This document shows, piece by piece, positions 19,817 through 28,786 of a stretch of 64,000 nt of DNA. The stretch covers positions 310,001-374,000 of the forward strand of contig NZ_GL379772.1 in NCBI RefSeq assembly GCF_000143765.1. Reading direction: 5' to 3'. Made by a program: the position numbers and the translations under genes. The notes under the pieces are model-generated. The model made no database searches and was not told where the DNA came from. It worked only from the letters and a program-made list of their open reading frames with translations. This DNA is from Sphingobacterium spiritivorum ATCC 33861. GTDB taxonomy: Bacteria > Bacteroidota > Bacteroidia > Sphingobacteriales > Sphingobacteriaceae. How positions within the stretch are numbered: the first letter of the stretch is position 1; every line of letters starts with the position of its first letter.

Positions 19817-20827
19817 ATGGTTAGAAGATTAATTACGTCACTCCTCTTGTTATTATTATATACAAATTCCAATGCGCAGAATGTTGGTTATCAAATAGAT
19901 TTTCTGGGATACGCTGATAACAGAGAATTTAAAGCTCCATATACAGAATCCAAAACAATCTTCGGAACGCGTATATCGCCTGAACTCTACTTCAAACTGA
20001 GCGACAATCATACTGTACATGGAGGAATACATGTAGCTCAGGAATTCGGAGAAAGAGAGCATAAAAACCCCATGTTGAGACCCATTATTTACTATAATTA
20101 CAAAAATGAAAACTTTGATTTCTCCATAGGCCATATTCCACGTTACGATCTGATGAAGAATACCCCACGCGCTATTCTCAATGACACCCTCATCTACTTC
20201 AGACCCAATATTGAAGGAATGATGCTGGCGTACAGAAACGATCATTTTCAGCAAAGGCTATTTATAGACTGGACCAGCAAACAATCTGACAAATACCGTG
20301 AAGAATTTTTGGTCGGTATGAATGGAAAAGTAACAGTTGGCGATTTTTACTTTTCGGACGATCTCATTTTATGGCATAATGCTCTTTCCGCGAATAGTAA
20401 TATTGATGAACACATTCAGGATAATGGCGTCGGCATATTCAAACTGGGAAGCAATCTGACAAACAAAACTCCTTTAGATTCTTTAATAATAGATGCCGGT
20501 ATAATGATGGGTATAGACCGGATAAGATCCCAATATGATTTTAGAGTAAAGAAAGGGTTCATTGCTAATGTCTATATGGCTTTTAAGTCCTTTTCATTAG
20601 AAAATACATTCTATAAAGGAGGAAGTCAAAATACACCTTATGCAGACAGTTATTACAGATACAGTACATATGACCGGCTTGATGTGGGATGGTCTCCAAT
20701 TCAATCGGCCAATATTCAGGGTACACTCAAACTCGCTTTGCATTTTACTCCCGGCCGGATAGACAACCAGCAAATGTTTACACTGCGTTATCTTTTGAAC
20801 AGAGCTATTCGTGTAAATAAAAAGTAA
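19817..20827 (+). CDS. Exported beta-strand-rich protein, likely outer membrane
   Basis: The 336-residue protein has a clear signal peptide (MVRRLITSLLLLLLYTNSNAQ). The mature part is full of short amphipathic strands with Tyr, Phe and Asn (GGIHVAQEFGERE, IIYYNYKNENFDFSIGH), consistent with an outer-membrane barrel of about 14-16 strands. I recognise no family and no enzymatic motif. It stands alone between the sucAB terminator and the convergent LTA-synthase-like genes. Function is unknown. Confidence 0.72.
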   Translation: MVRRLITSLLLLLLYTNSNAQNVGYQIDFLGYADNREFKAPYTESKTIFGTRISPELYFKLSDNHTVHGGIHVAQEFGEREHKNPMLRPIIYYNYKNENFDFSIGHIPRYDLMKNTPRAILNDTLIYFRPNIEGMMLAYRNDHFQQRLFIDWTSKQSDKYREEFLVGMNGKVTVGDFYFSDDLILWHNALSANSNIDEHIQDNGVGIFKLGSNLTNKTPLDSLIIDAGIMMGIDRIRSQYDFRVKKGFIANVYMAFKSFSLENTFYKGGSQNTPYADSYYRYSTYDRLDVGWSPIQSANIQGTLKLALHFTPGRIDNQQMFTLRYLLNRAIRVNKK

Positions 20828-20839
20828 ACAAACAGTAAT

Positions 20840-22777
20840 TTACTTCTTATATGTCAGCTTATTCCCGATCATACGATTGTTGTATTGCTGTATAAAGGCT
20901 TTCATTTTGGTTTCCATTGTATCCAGAACAGGAGGATGTTGCTTAAACAGATCGGTTTTCATAAACCGGTCCTCTTTCAGATTAAATAACGTCAGCGGAC
21001 CTTTGCTGTCATAGGTCATAAAGTAATCCTTGTAATAGAAATTAAAAGATCCCGAATTGTTATTGACCACAAAGTTGTCATGCTGCTGTTCATCAAATCC
21101 GTTAAAACCAAATGAAAAATAAGGTTTATCATAATGAAGGTAACTTAGTACCGTTGGCATAATATCCGTTTGCTGAATGAGCTTTGATGAGCGCCCCTTG
21201 AGATTTCCGCCCGGATAATAGAATATAATCGGGATTGCATATGCATTTGGCAATGTCTTATATTCCGGAAGGTAACTTACAGTAGCATGATCGGCACAGA
21301 TTACAAACAATGTATTTTTGTACCAGGGCATTTTTGATGCTGTAGTAAAAAATTCCTTCAAGGCATGATCCGTATATCCCACAGGCTCCTGTACTTCTAA
21401 AGGTCCTTTTGGAAAAACACCTTTATACTTCTCCGGAACCTTAAAAGGATGGTGTGAGGACAAAGAAAAGAAACTGGCAAAAAAAGGCTGTTTGAAGGTG
21501 TTTATCTTATTTGCCATAAACTGCATAAACGGTTCATCCCAGATTCCCCATATTCCGTCAAAATCCGCATCATTATTATATTCGTTCTTACCGAAATAAT
21601 TCTTGATCCCAGCCAGTCGGGTATATGCTGAAAAGCCCATACTTCCATTGGGAGCACCATGGAAAAATGCTGTTTCATAGCCCTTATCACCCAGCAGTTT
21701 TGCAATACTCGTTGTTTCATTACCCGAATAGATAGAGAGTACAAAAGGTTCCCCAACCGAAGGAATGCCCGTAATCACAGAAGGCAAAGCATCTATAGAT
21801 TTACGCCCGTTTGCATAAGAATGATCAAAAGTATAAGCCTGTCCGATCAGCGAATCCAGAAACGGAGTATATCCTTTGTATTGTCCGTTCTGAATATCTC
21901 TGTTCAAAGCGCCAATATGCTCCTTTGCATAACTCTCCAAAATCAGGAAAACTACATTAAGATTACGGAATGAAGCCGTATCTGCAGGCTGATGAATAGT
22001 CGGATAAATCTTATCCAGTTCCTCATCTGCAAAGTAATGAACAGGCTTTAAATTGACAGCCTTAAGTGTCTTCAATATTGAAAAAGGTGTATTCAGCACA
22101 ATATTCATTTCCTCAGGCACTTTGACATAATCTCCGGCATTGCTCAGGGTTATAGGCCGTGTGCTGTGTGCCCATCCGCCACGTACTCCCCCGATAAACA
22201 GAAAAGCATAAAACAACATCAGTATAAGGTGAATACCTGCTGTTTTCCAGCTGAACACCTGAGGCTTTTCAACCTTGATAAGGTCATACGTCTTCGCCAG
22301 AAGATAAACCAGTCCGACAAATAACACAACCAGATACCAGTAGCCCAGCAAAAAATCAAAAGTAAGTTTCAGCAGATTACTTTCATTGGCAAACTGATCA
22401 ATTACAGTACCTGTAGTTCTCTTTAATGTGAAAGGATAATAGGCATAGTCGATCAGGTTAAGCGCTATCCCGATACTGTTTGTAATAACAAATATCCATT
22501 TCGCTATCCGCTGGTAAGTACTGTTATACTTGAAAGAAACAGGAATAATATAGAGTAGAATATAAAGAATATTGAGATAAAGCAAAGCAGCAACATCAAA
22601 CTTGACACCACCTTTCATCATGGTAAAAAGTTCACCTGCGCTTACATTAGGAAACAAACCAATGTTAATCCAGTAAAAACCAATCCGCAATAATGTATAA
22701 ATAAATAAAAGCAGTAAAAAACGGAGCGCTACAGCTATAAAAGGAGCTATCGGATGCTTTAATGTCAATACTTTCAT
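20840..22777 (-). CDS. LTA-synthase-family membrane sulfatase/phosphotransferase (second of tandem pair)
   Basis: The 645-residue protein has about five N-terminal membrane helices and then a large extracytoplasmic alkaline-phosphatase-superfamily domain. Metal/active-site blocks seen are VVFLILESYAKEHIG (metal-binding Glu), NGRKSIDALPSVITGIPS (probable Ser nucleophile in place of LtaS Thr), HHPFKVPE and FVICADHATVSY (Asp-His). LtaS-like enzymes transfer phosphoglycerol or phosphoethanolamine from lipids. A Gram-negative Bacteroidota has no lipoteichoic acid, so the acceptor is probably a glycan or lipid A-like molecule; this is inference. It starts two bases after its upstream paralogue stops. 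Confidence 0.87.
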   Translation of the reverse strand: MKVLTLKHPIAPFIAVALRFLLLLFIYTLLRIGFYWINIGLFPNVSAGELFTMMKGGVKFDVAALLYLNILYILLYIIPVSFKYNSTYQRIAKWIFVITNSIGIALNLIDYAYYPFTLKRTTGTVIDQFANESNLLKLTFDFLLGYWYLVVLFVGLVYLLAKTYDLIKVEKPQVFSWKTAGIHLILMLFYAFLFIGGVRGGWAHSTRPITLSNAGDYVKVPEEMNIVLNTPFSILKTLKAVNLKPVHYFADEELDKIYPTIHQPADTASFRNLNVVFLILESYAKEHIGALNRDIQNGQYKGYTPFLDSLIGQAYTFDHSYANGRKSIDALPSVITGIPSVGEPFVLSIYSGNETTSIAKLLGDKGYETAFFHGAPNGSMGFSAYTRLAGIKNYFGKNEYNNDADFDGIWGIWDEPFMQFMANKINTFKQPFFASFFSLSSHHPFKVPEKYKGVFPKGPLEVQEPVGYTDHALKEFFTTASKMPWYKNTLFVICADHATVSYLPEYKTLPNAYAIPIIFYYPGGNLKGRSSKLIQQTDIMPTVLSYLHYDKPYFSFGFNGFDEQQHDNFVVNNNSGSFNFYYKDYFMTYDSKGPLTLFNLKEDRFMKTDLFKQHPPVLDTMETKMKAFIQQYNNRMIGNKLTYKK

Positions 22778-22779
22778 AC

Positions 22780-24660
22780 CTAATACTTCAAAAATTCATC
22801 GTAAACCTTTTGATAGTACGCTTTAGCTATATTTAACAAACTATCATTTTTCGCAACAGGATAAGATCTGTTTTGATTGTAATTGATGATCTTACCAATG
22901 TTGTCAAAACTTAAGACCTGCTCCGGAGTAATTACCCCAAAGGCATCCTTAGAATTATAAAACGCAATCTGCGGAGTAGTCTTATTAAACAAGTCCCTGC
23001 TCCAGTGATAGCGATGAGAGGATATCCCCATCTGTTGCAATAAAGTCGCTACGAGATCAGTCTGATTACCTATGCGGGAGTAAATTTTACCCCTATACTC
23101 CGGTTTTATGACATCTCCGAAAAACAATAATGGGATATGAAAACGATTAGGATGCGAAAGATCCCATTTCTCAGATGGCAAACGGTGTCCGTGATCTGCG
23201 ATCACCACAAAAAGTGTGTTCTTATACCACTCTTTCTGCTTAGCTTTTGTAATAAAATCGTACATCACCGAATCCGTATAGTAGGCGGTACTTCTGAATT
23301 TATCAGCATTCGTCTTATTGCCAAACTTATATCCGTTCTTCAGTTCAAACGGCTCGTGATTGATCAGTGTAAAGATCGTCGAAAAGAAAGGTCTTTTTTC
23401 TTTATCAAAATCAGACAGCATACGTTTGAACACCTCATGATCATACGCTCCCCAGGAAGCGCGGTCAACATGATTATCAAAATTGGCATTATCCACAATC
23501 TTAGCAATCCCATGCATATACATGTAAGATTTGAAATTATAAAACTCACTCTGACCTCCGTGATAGAAAGAGGTATGATAACCCGCAGAATCCAGCTCCT
23601 GCCCTATAGCCGGCATATTCTCATGCTTATCTATATATTTGATAATGCTTTCAGGTCCCTGAGCAGGGAAAGCACTCAGCGTACCCACCATCCCCTTATC
23701 GGACCGATCCGAAGCAGAATAGATGTGATCGAAGAATATCCCTTCGCGGATAAGTTTTTCAAAATTTGGAGAAATACCCTTCTCCCCGCCCATAGAAGCA
23801 ACCAGATCACCAACGTAACCTTCCAGAAGAATAAGCACCACATTAGGCCTCTTATTGGTCAGTATTTCCACCGTAGAATCCGGATTTGCAACGAAAGCAG
23901 GTTCCAATGCTTTCGTCAGGGAATTCGTGTCCGCGTAGAAACTATACGGATTCTTCAGTTTAGTACTCCTTTTGAAATAATCCCGCAAAAGTGCCCATTG
24001 CGTATTCACTGCCGCATGATTGTAAAATGTTGTTTCCGAAAAATAAGCCTTACTTGGATTTAAGGTCGCTCGTCCGTATCCACCGCGTATAAACGTAAAC
24101 AGAATAAAAACACAGACAACAAATTTTAATACATTGGGTAATACTTTCTTCAGGTTAAAATAATGGACCTTACCCAGCATCCACCGATACAATTTCCATC
24201 CTACAAAAATAAAAACGACCATCCCCAGAATAGGGACAAAAACAGGAGTAGATTCAGCAGATGCAACTGCTCCTGATGGAGATGCCCAGAAAGCATCAAT
24301 AGCTCTCCGCGAAATTTTATCTCCCCACTCCCTGTAAATATTAATATTAATAAAGGTTACTATAGCATATATAGTCAGTACACTGACGGTATAGATATCT
24401 ATCCATCTTCTCGAAAAGCGCACTTTAGGAAAAAAAGAAAGTACACTATAGAACAAAAAAGGAAGCGCTACAATATAGGATACTGCAGACAGATCTAATG
24501 AAAGTCCGTTATAATAAATCCGGAAAATATCAGCGAAATGATTAAAGCCTATCTTCTCAAAAAAAGAGCAGATGAATAACAGGCGATCCACAAAAGTGAT
24601 AAGAAGCCAAAACAAAAAATATTGAACCAGAGCCCTTACCTCATTAGTTATATCATTCAT
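22780..24660 (-). CDS. LTA-synthase-family membrane sulfatase/phosphotransferase (first of tandem pair)
   Basis: This 626-residue paralogue of the next gene has the same layout: five predicted N-terminal helices and an extracytoplasmic sulfatase-like domain with NVVLILLEGYVGD (metal Glu), ASDRSDKGMVGTLSAFPA (probable Ser nucleophile), NHEPFEL and FVVIADHGHRLP (Asp-His). I chose the ATG at 24660 rather than 24690 because a TACTTTTG promoter element at 24688-24695 would place the transcript start inside the longer reading. The distinct SDKG nucleophile block suggests a different substrate from its neighbour. Confidence 0.87.
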   Translation of the reverse strand: MNDITNEVRALVQYFLFWLLITFVDRLLFICSFFEKIGFNHFADIFRIYYNGLSLDLSAVSYIVALPFLFYSVLSFFPKVRFSRRWIDIYTVSVLTIYAIVTFININIYREWGDKISRRAIDAFWASPSGAVASAESTPVFVPILGMVVFIFVGWKLYRWMLGKVHYFNLKKVLPNVLKFVVCVFILFTFIRGGYGRATLNPSKAYFSETTFYNHAAVNTQWALLRDYFKRSTKLKNPYSFYADTNSLTKALEPAFVANPDSTVEILTNKRPNVVLILLEGYVGDLVASMGGEKGISPNFEKLIREGIFFDHIYSASDRSDKGMVGTLSAFPAQGPESIIKYIDKHENMPAIGQELDSAGYHTSFYHGGQSEFYNFKSYMYMHGIAKIVDNANFDNHVDRASWGAYDHEVFKRMLSDFDKEKRPFFSTIFTLINHEPFELKNGYKFGNKTNADKFRSTAYYTDSVMYDFITKAKQKEWYKNTLFVVIADHGHRLPSEKWDLSHPNRFHIPLLFFGDVIKPEYRGKIYSRIGNQTDLVATLLQQMGISSHRYHWSRDLFNKTTPQIAFYNSKDAFGVITPEQVLSFDNIGKIINYNQNRSYPVAKNDSLLNIAKAYYQKVYDEFLKY

Positions 24661-24687
24661 TGTTAATGTCAAATAAAAATAATGGTG

Positions 24688-24695
24688 CAAAAGTA
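24688..24695 (-). promoter_or_regulatory. Promoter -7 element for the tandem LTA-synthase-like operon
   Basis: The minus strand reads TACTTTTG, an exact TAnnTTTG match, 28 bp upstream of the ATG at 24660. It decides between two possible starts of the downstream gene. Confidence 0.6.
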
Positions 24696-24793
24696 CACTA
24701 AATTCAGTGAGTTAATTCTGTATTAACAAAATATTATCAAAGTATGATGACTCTTTTACAAACGGAATCTTCAAATAAGTAAGGACAAATGCT

Positions 24794-24801
24794 TATTTTT
24801 G
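24794..24801 (+). promoter_or_regulatory. Promoter -7 element for valS
   Basis: TATTTTTG lies 27 bp upstream of the valS ATG at 24828. It falls inside the upstream extension of the frame (24789), arguing that the extension is not translated. Confidence 0.6.
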
Positions 24802-24827
24802 TATTCTTTTATTTTTTACTTACAAAA

Positions 24828-27443
24828 ATGAGTATAGCGAAAACTTACAATCCTAAAGAAGCTGAAGAGAAATGGTACAGCTATTGGATGAATAACGGAT
24901 TTTTCCGTTCGACTCCAGATGAACGTGAACCGTATACAATAGTAATGCCTCCTCCTAATGTCACCGGAGTTTTACACATGGGTCATATGTTGAACAATAC
25001 GATTCAGGATGTATTGATCCGTCGTGCACGTATGCAGGGTAAAAATGCATGCTGGGTACCCGGAACAGATCATGCATCTATTGCTACGGAGGCTAAAGTC
25101 GTCGCTATGCTTAAAGAACAGGGTATTGATAAAAAATCGATCAGCAGAGAAGATTTCCTGAAATATGCCTGGGAATGGAAAGAAAAATACGGAGGCATCA
25201 TCCTGAAGCAGCTGGAAAAATTAGGGGCATCATGTGATTGGGAACGCACTAAATTCACAATGGATCCGGATCTTTCTGAAGCGGTATTGGATACCTTTAT
25301 CAAATTCTATAAAGAAGGATATATCTACCGTGGAGTACGTATGGTCAACTGGGACCCTCAGGGAAAGACAGCCTTGTCCGACGAAGAAGTAATCCGTAAA
25401 GAGGTTAACCAAAAATTATACTACATCCGCTATCAGGTAAAAGATTCAGACCAATACGTTGTCATTGCGACCACACGTCCTGAAACTATCATGGCAGATT
25501 CAGCAATATGTATCAATCCGAATGATGAACGTTACCAGCATTTAAAAGGAAAAACAATTCTTGTACCTCTGGTAAACCGTGAGATACCAATCATCGAAGA
25601 CGAATACGTAGATATGGAATTCGGTACAGGATGTTTAAAAGTAACACCTGCACACGACCTTAATGATTACGAACTGGGACAAAAACACAATCTCGAAGTA
25701 ATAGACATCCTCCATGATGACGGTACGCTAAACGAGAAAGCCATTATCCTTATTGGTGAAGATCGCTTTATCGCCCGTAAAAAAGTAGCAAAACTACTGG
25801 AAGAAGCAGATCAGATCGAAAAAATAGATGATTATAAATCCCAGGTCGGATTCTCCGAACGTACAGATGCAGCCATCGAACCTAAGCTGTCAATGCAATG
25901 GTTCTGCAAAATGGATGAACTGGCCAAACCGGCACTGGATTATGTACTCAGCGGTGAAGTCAACCTGATACCGGACAAATTTACAGCCAGCTATAAACAC
26001 TGGATGGAAAATGTCAAAGACTGGTGTATCTCCCGTCAGCTATGGTGGGGACAACGTATTCCGGCCTGGTATAATGATAAAAACGAATGGGTTGTTGCAA
26101 AAACGGAAGAAGAAGCCATTCAGGAATTCACAAGCCACGGCAAATCGGCGGCTGGCATACGTCAGGAAGATGATGTATTGGATACCTGGTTCTCTTCTGG
26201 TCTATGGCCAATGTCTGTATTTGATGGTGTACGTAATCCTGAAAACCAAGATTTCAACTATTATTACCCGACCAACGATCTGGTGACGGCTCCCGAAATT
26301 CTATTCTTCTGGGTAGCACGTATGATGATCATGGGACATAATTATACTGGAAAAGCTCCTTTCAAGAATGTATATCTGACCGGAATCGTACGCGACAAAC
26401 TGGGCCGTAAAATGTCTAAATCACTGGGAAATTCTCCGGATCCTATCGAACTGATGGAACAATATGGTACTGATGGAGTACGTGTAGGTATGCTGCTGTC
26501 CTCCCCTGCCGGAAATGACCTTATGTTTGATGTGTCCTACTGCGAACAAGGACGTAACTTTGCTAATAAGATCTGGAATGCATTCCGTCTGGTAAAAGGT
26601 TGGGAAATATCAAATGAACCGGCACCGGAAGCAGACAAAACTTCTGCAGCATGGTTTGAATCCAGATTTAACCAGGCACTGGTAGAAATCGAAGAACACT
26701 TTGCAAGCTACAGATTATCAGACGCCTTGATGGCGACATACAAACTCATCTGGGATGATTTCTGTGCATGGTACCTGGAATTGATCAAACCGGCTTACGG
26801 ATCTCCGATCCCTGCCGGGACATTTGAAACGGTCAAGACATTCTTCCAGCGCGTATTGACACTGGCACATCCGTTTATGCCATTCCTCACTGAAGAGCTA
26901 TGGCACGACGAACTATTCGGCACGCGCGAGGCTAAAGACTGCTGTATCGTAGCGGAATACCCTAAAACTGCAGCTTTTGATGAAACGCTTATCAAAGAAT
27001 TCAATACAGTAAAACAAGTTATATCTGAAGTAAGAAATGTGCGGAATACCAAACAGATCTCACCGAAGGTAGCACTGCCACTGGCAATAAATGCAAATGA
27101 TATTGATTTCAGAAAATATCAGGACAGCATTATCAAACTTGCTAATATATCGGAACTGACATTTGTAAAAGAAAAGATCGCTGGTGCTGTGAGTTTCCTT
27201 GCAGGACGTGATGAATGTTATATTACAATGGAGAACAATATCGATGTGGATACAGAACGTGAACGTATAAGCAAAGAAATCGAATACCTTAGAGGCTTCC
27301 TGATCTCAGTAGACAAAAAACTTTCTAACGAACGTTTTGTCCAAAATGCAAAACCTGAAGTTGTTCAGAATGAACAAAACAAAAAGGATGATGCACAAGC
27401 GAAAATCAAAATCCTGGAAGAAAGTCTCGCTAATCTAGGCTAA
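24828..27443 (+). CDS. valS: Valyl-tRNA synthetase
   Basis: This 871-residue class I synthetase charges tRNA-Val. The HIGH motif appears as HMGH (residues 50-53) in PPPNVTGVLHMGHM, and KMSKS is at about residue 528 in LGRKMSKSLGNS. The editing domain includes TTRPETIMAD, and a C-terminal coiled coil (about 810-871) is typical of ValRS. Length is normal. The start at MSIAKTYNPKEAEEKW matches family N-termini. It is transcribed alone, with a terminator after it. Confidence 0.98.
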   Translation: MSIAKTYNPKEAEEKWYSYWMNNGFFRSTPDEREPYTIVMPPPNVTGVLHMGHMLNNTIQDVLIRRARMQGKNACWVPGTDHASIATEAKVVAMLKEQGIDKKSISREDFLKYAWEWKEKYGGIILKQLEKLGASCDWERTKFTMDPDLSEAVLDTFIKFYKEGYIYRGVRMVNWDPQGKTALSDEEVIRKEVNQKLYYIRYQVKDSDQYVVIATTRPETIMADSAICINPNDERYQHLKGKTILVPLVNREIPIIEDEYVDMEFGTGCLKVTPAHDLNDYELGQKHNLEVIDILHDDGTLNEKAIILIGEDRFIARKKVAKLLEEADQIEKIDDYKSQVGFSERTDAAIEPKLSMQWFCKMDELAKPALDYVLSGEVNLIPDKFTASYKHWMENVKDWCISRQLWWGQRIPAWYNDKNEWVVAKTEEEAIQEFTSHGKSAAGIRQEDDVLDTWFSSGLWPMSVFDGVRNPENQDFNYYYPTNDLVTAPEILFFWVARMMIMGHNYTGKAPFKNVYLTGIVRDKLGRKMSKSLGNSPDPIELMEQYGTDGVRVGMLLSSPAGNDLMFDVSYCEQGRNFANKIWNAFRLVKGWEISNEPAPEADKTSAAWFESRFNQALVEIEEHFASYRLSDALMATYKLIWDDFCAWYLELIKPAYGSPIPAGTFETVKTFFQRVLTLAHPFMPFLTEELWHDELFGTREAKDCCIVAEYPKTAAFDETLIKEFNTVKQVISEVRNVRNTKQISPKVALPLAINANDIDFRKYQDSIIKLANISELTFVKEKIAGAVSFLAGRDECYITMENNIDVDTERERISKEIEYLRGFLISVDKKLSNERFVQNAKPEVVQNEQNKKDDAQAKIKILEESLANLG

Positions 27444-27467
27444 TATTCTTCATACAGCATAATACAG

Positions 27468-27502
27468 AGGCTTCGTCACTTGTGGACGGAGCCTTTGTTT
27501 GT
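27468..27502 (+). terminator. Terminator after valS
   Basis: A 10-bp stem (AGGCTTCGTC / GACGGAGCCT with one G-U pair) with a seven-base loop, then TTTGTTTG. It lies 25 bp after the valS stop. Confidence 0.8.
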
Positions 27503-27559
27503 TTATAAATAAGATATTTTCACCATTAAGTTCTTAAATTTATGTTCACCGATATCAAA

Positions 27560-28243
27560 ATGAAAAAGATCATTATACTTAGTCTGCTTCTTTTGGGCAC
27601 CCTTTCCTTCGCCTCCATACATCCTGTTCAAAAGCTTCCGGAGGGTTTTGTGTATATCCATAAACTGATTCCCAATATTCAGTATGACATTCGCTATGCC
27701 GGCAACCACAACTTTACAGGAAAAAAGATCAACAGCTATAATAAAGAAGTAGCGATTCTTTCGAAGCCCGCAGCCCGGGCGCTGAAGAATGTTCAGCGGG
27801 AACTGAACAGAAAAGGATTGGGACTCAAAATATTCGATGCCTACCGTCCTCAGACAGCAGTAGATAATTTCAAAGAGTGGGCCTTGATGATAGAAGATAC
27901 CCTTGCAAAGCAGGAGTTCTATCCGGATATCGACAAAAGAGACCTCTTTAAATCAGGATATATCGCCGAAAAATCAGGACATAGCAGAGGCAGCACCGTA
28001 GACCTTACACTTATCTATATCAAAAGCAAAATCGAACTGGATATGGGAAGCCCGTTTGACTATTTCGGCACACCTTCCCATCACGATTATGATGATCTCA
28101 CAGGCAGCCAGAAAGAAAATCGCCAGATTCTCAAAACAATAATGGAAAAGTACGGTTTTAAATCTTACCAGAAAGAATGGTGGCATTATACCCTTAAAGA
28201 TGAACCTTATCCAAATGAATACTTCAACTTTCCGGTAGAATAG
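27560..28243 (+). CDS. D-alanyl-D-alanine dipeptidase, VanX/DdpX family (M15)
   Basis: The 227-residue exported zinc dipeptidase has a signal peptide (MKKIIILSLLLLGTLSFAS). Zinc-ligand motifs are SGHSRGSTVDLTL (His, Asp; about 139-148) and QKEWWHY (catalytic Glu and third zinc His; about 206). FDAYRPQ is the conserved substrate-side Arg segment. Such enzymes split D-Ala-D-Ala released from cell-wall turnover. No vanA/vanH relatives are nearby, so this is not a resistance cluster. The start at 27560 gives the best signal peptide; the frame extends six codons further. Confidence 0.9.
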   Translation: MKKIIILSLLLLGTLSFASIHPVQKLPEGFVYIHKLIPNIQYDIRYAGNHNFTGKKINSYNKEVAILSKPAARALKNVQRELNRKGLGLKIFDAYRPQTAVDNFKEWALMIEDTLAKQEFYPDIDKRDLFKSGYIAEKSGHSRGSTVDLTLIYIKSKIELDMGSPFDYFGTPSHHDYDDLTGSQKENRQILKTIMEKYGFKSYQKEWWHYTLKDEPYPNEYFNFPVE

Positions 28244-28268
28244 ATCAAATTGAAAAACACATTTCGCT

Positions 28269-28706
28269 ATGACAACACTGACTTACAGCATTGAAATCAA
28301 TGCAACTCCAGAAAAAATCTGGCAAACACTTTGGGATCAGGAAAACTACAAGGTCTGGACAAATGTATTCAGCCAGGGAAGTTATTATAAGATTTCAGAT
28401 TTTAAAGAAGGAAATACCATTCATTTTCTGACTCCGCGCGGAGACGGGATGTACAGTCTGATCAACAAGCTTGAGTATCCGGACTATATATCCTTTCAGC
28501 ATCTCGGTGAAATAGTCAATTTTGAAGAAGTACCCAATCACGATCCGGAATGGGGAGAGTTATACGAAATATACGAACTTCATCCGCAAGGACAAAAGAC
28601 TACGCTTATAGTGAAAGTAGATACACTGACTGAATATACAGAAAGTATGAATAAGACGTTCCCTCAGGCACTACAAAAAGCGAAAGAAGTTGCTGAGCAG
28701 CCTTAA
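28269..28706 (+). CDS. SRPBCC (AHSA1/START-like) domain protein
   Basis: The 145-residue soluble protein begins with the typical AHSA1-like strand-helix SIEINATPEKIWQTLWDQENYKVW, followed by a WGELYEIYELHPQGQKTTLIV sheet segment and a C-terminal helix. The fold makes a hydrophobic ligand cavity; the ligand is unknown. It follows the dipeptidase gene by 25 bp on the same strand and converges on dnaB. Confidence 0.82.
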   Translation: MTTLTYSIEINATPEKIWQTLWDQENYKVWTNVFSQGSYYKISDFKEGNTIHFLTPRGDGMYSLINKLEYPDYISFQHLGEIVNFEEVPNHDPEWGELYEIYELHPQGQKTTLIVKVDTLTEYTESMNKTFPQALQKAKEVAEQP

Positions 28707-28786
28707 TCATAAATCATCATACCGAACAATTAATATTAAAATTCAGTCTGCCTGAGGAATTAAAATTTCAGTACAATCAAAAAGGA

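Noticed and set aside
27560..28243. VanX-like gene as part of a vancomycin-resistance cluster
   Set aside because: No vanA/vanH/vanRS relatives nearby; exported single-gene forms are common cell-wall recycling enzymes.
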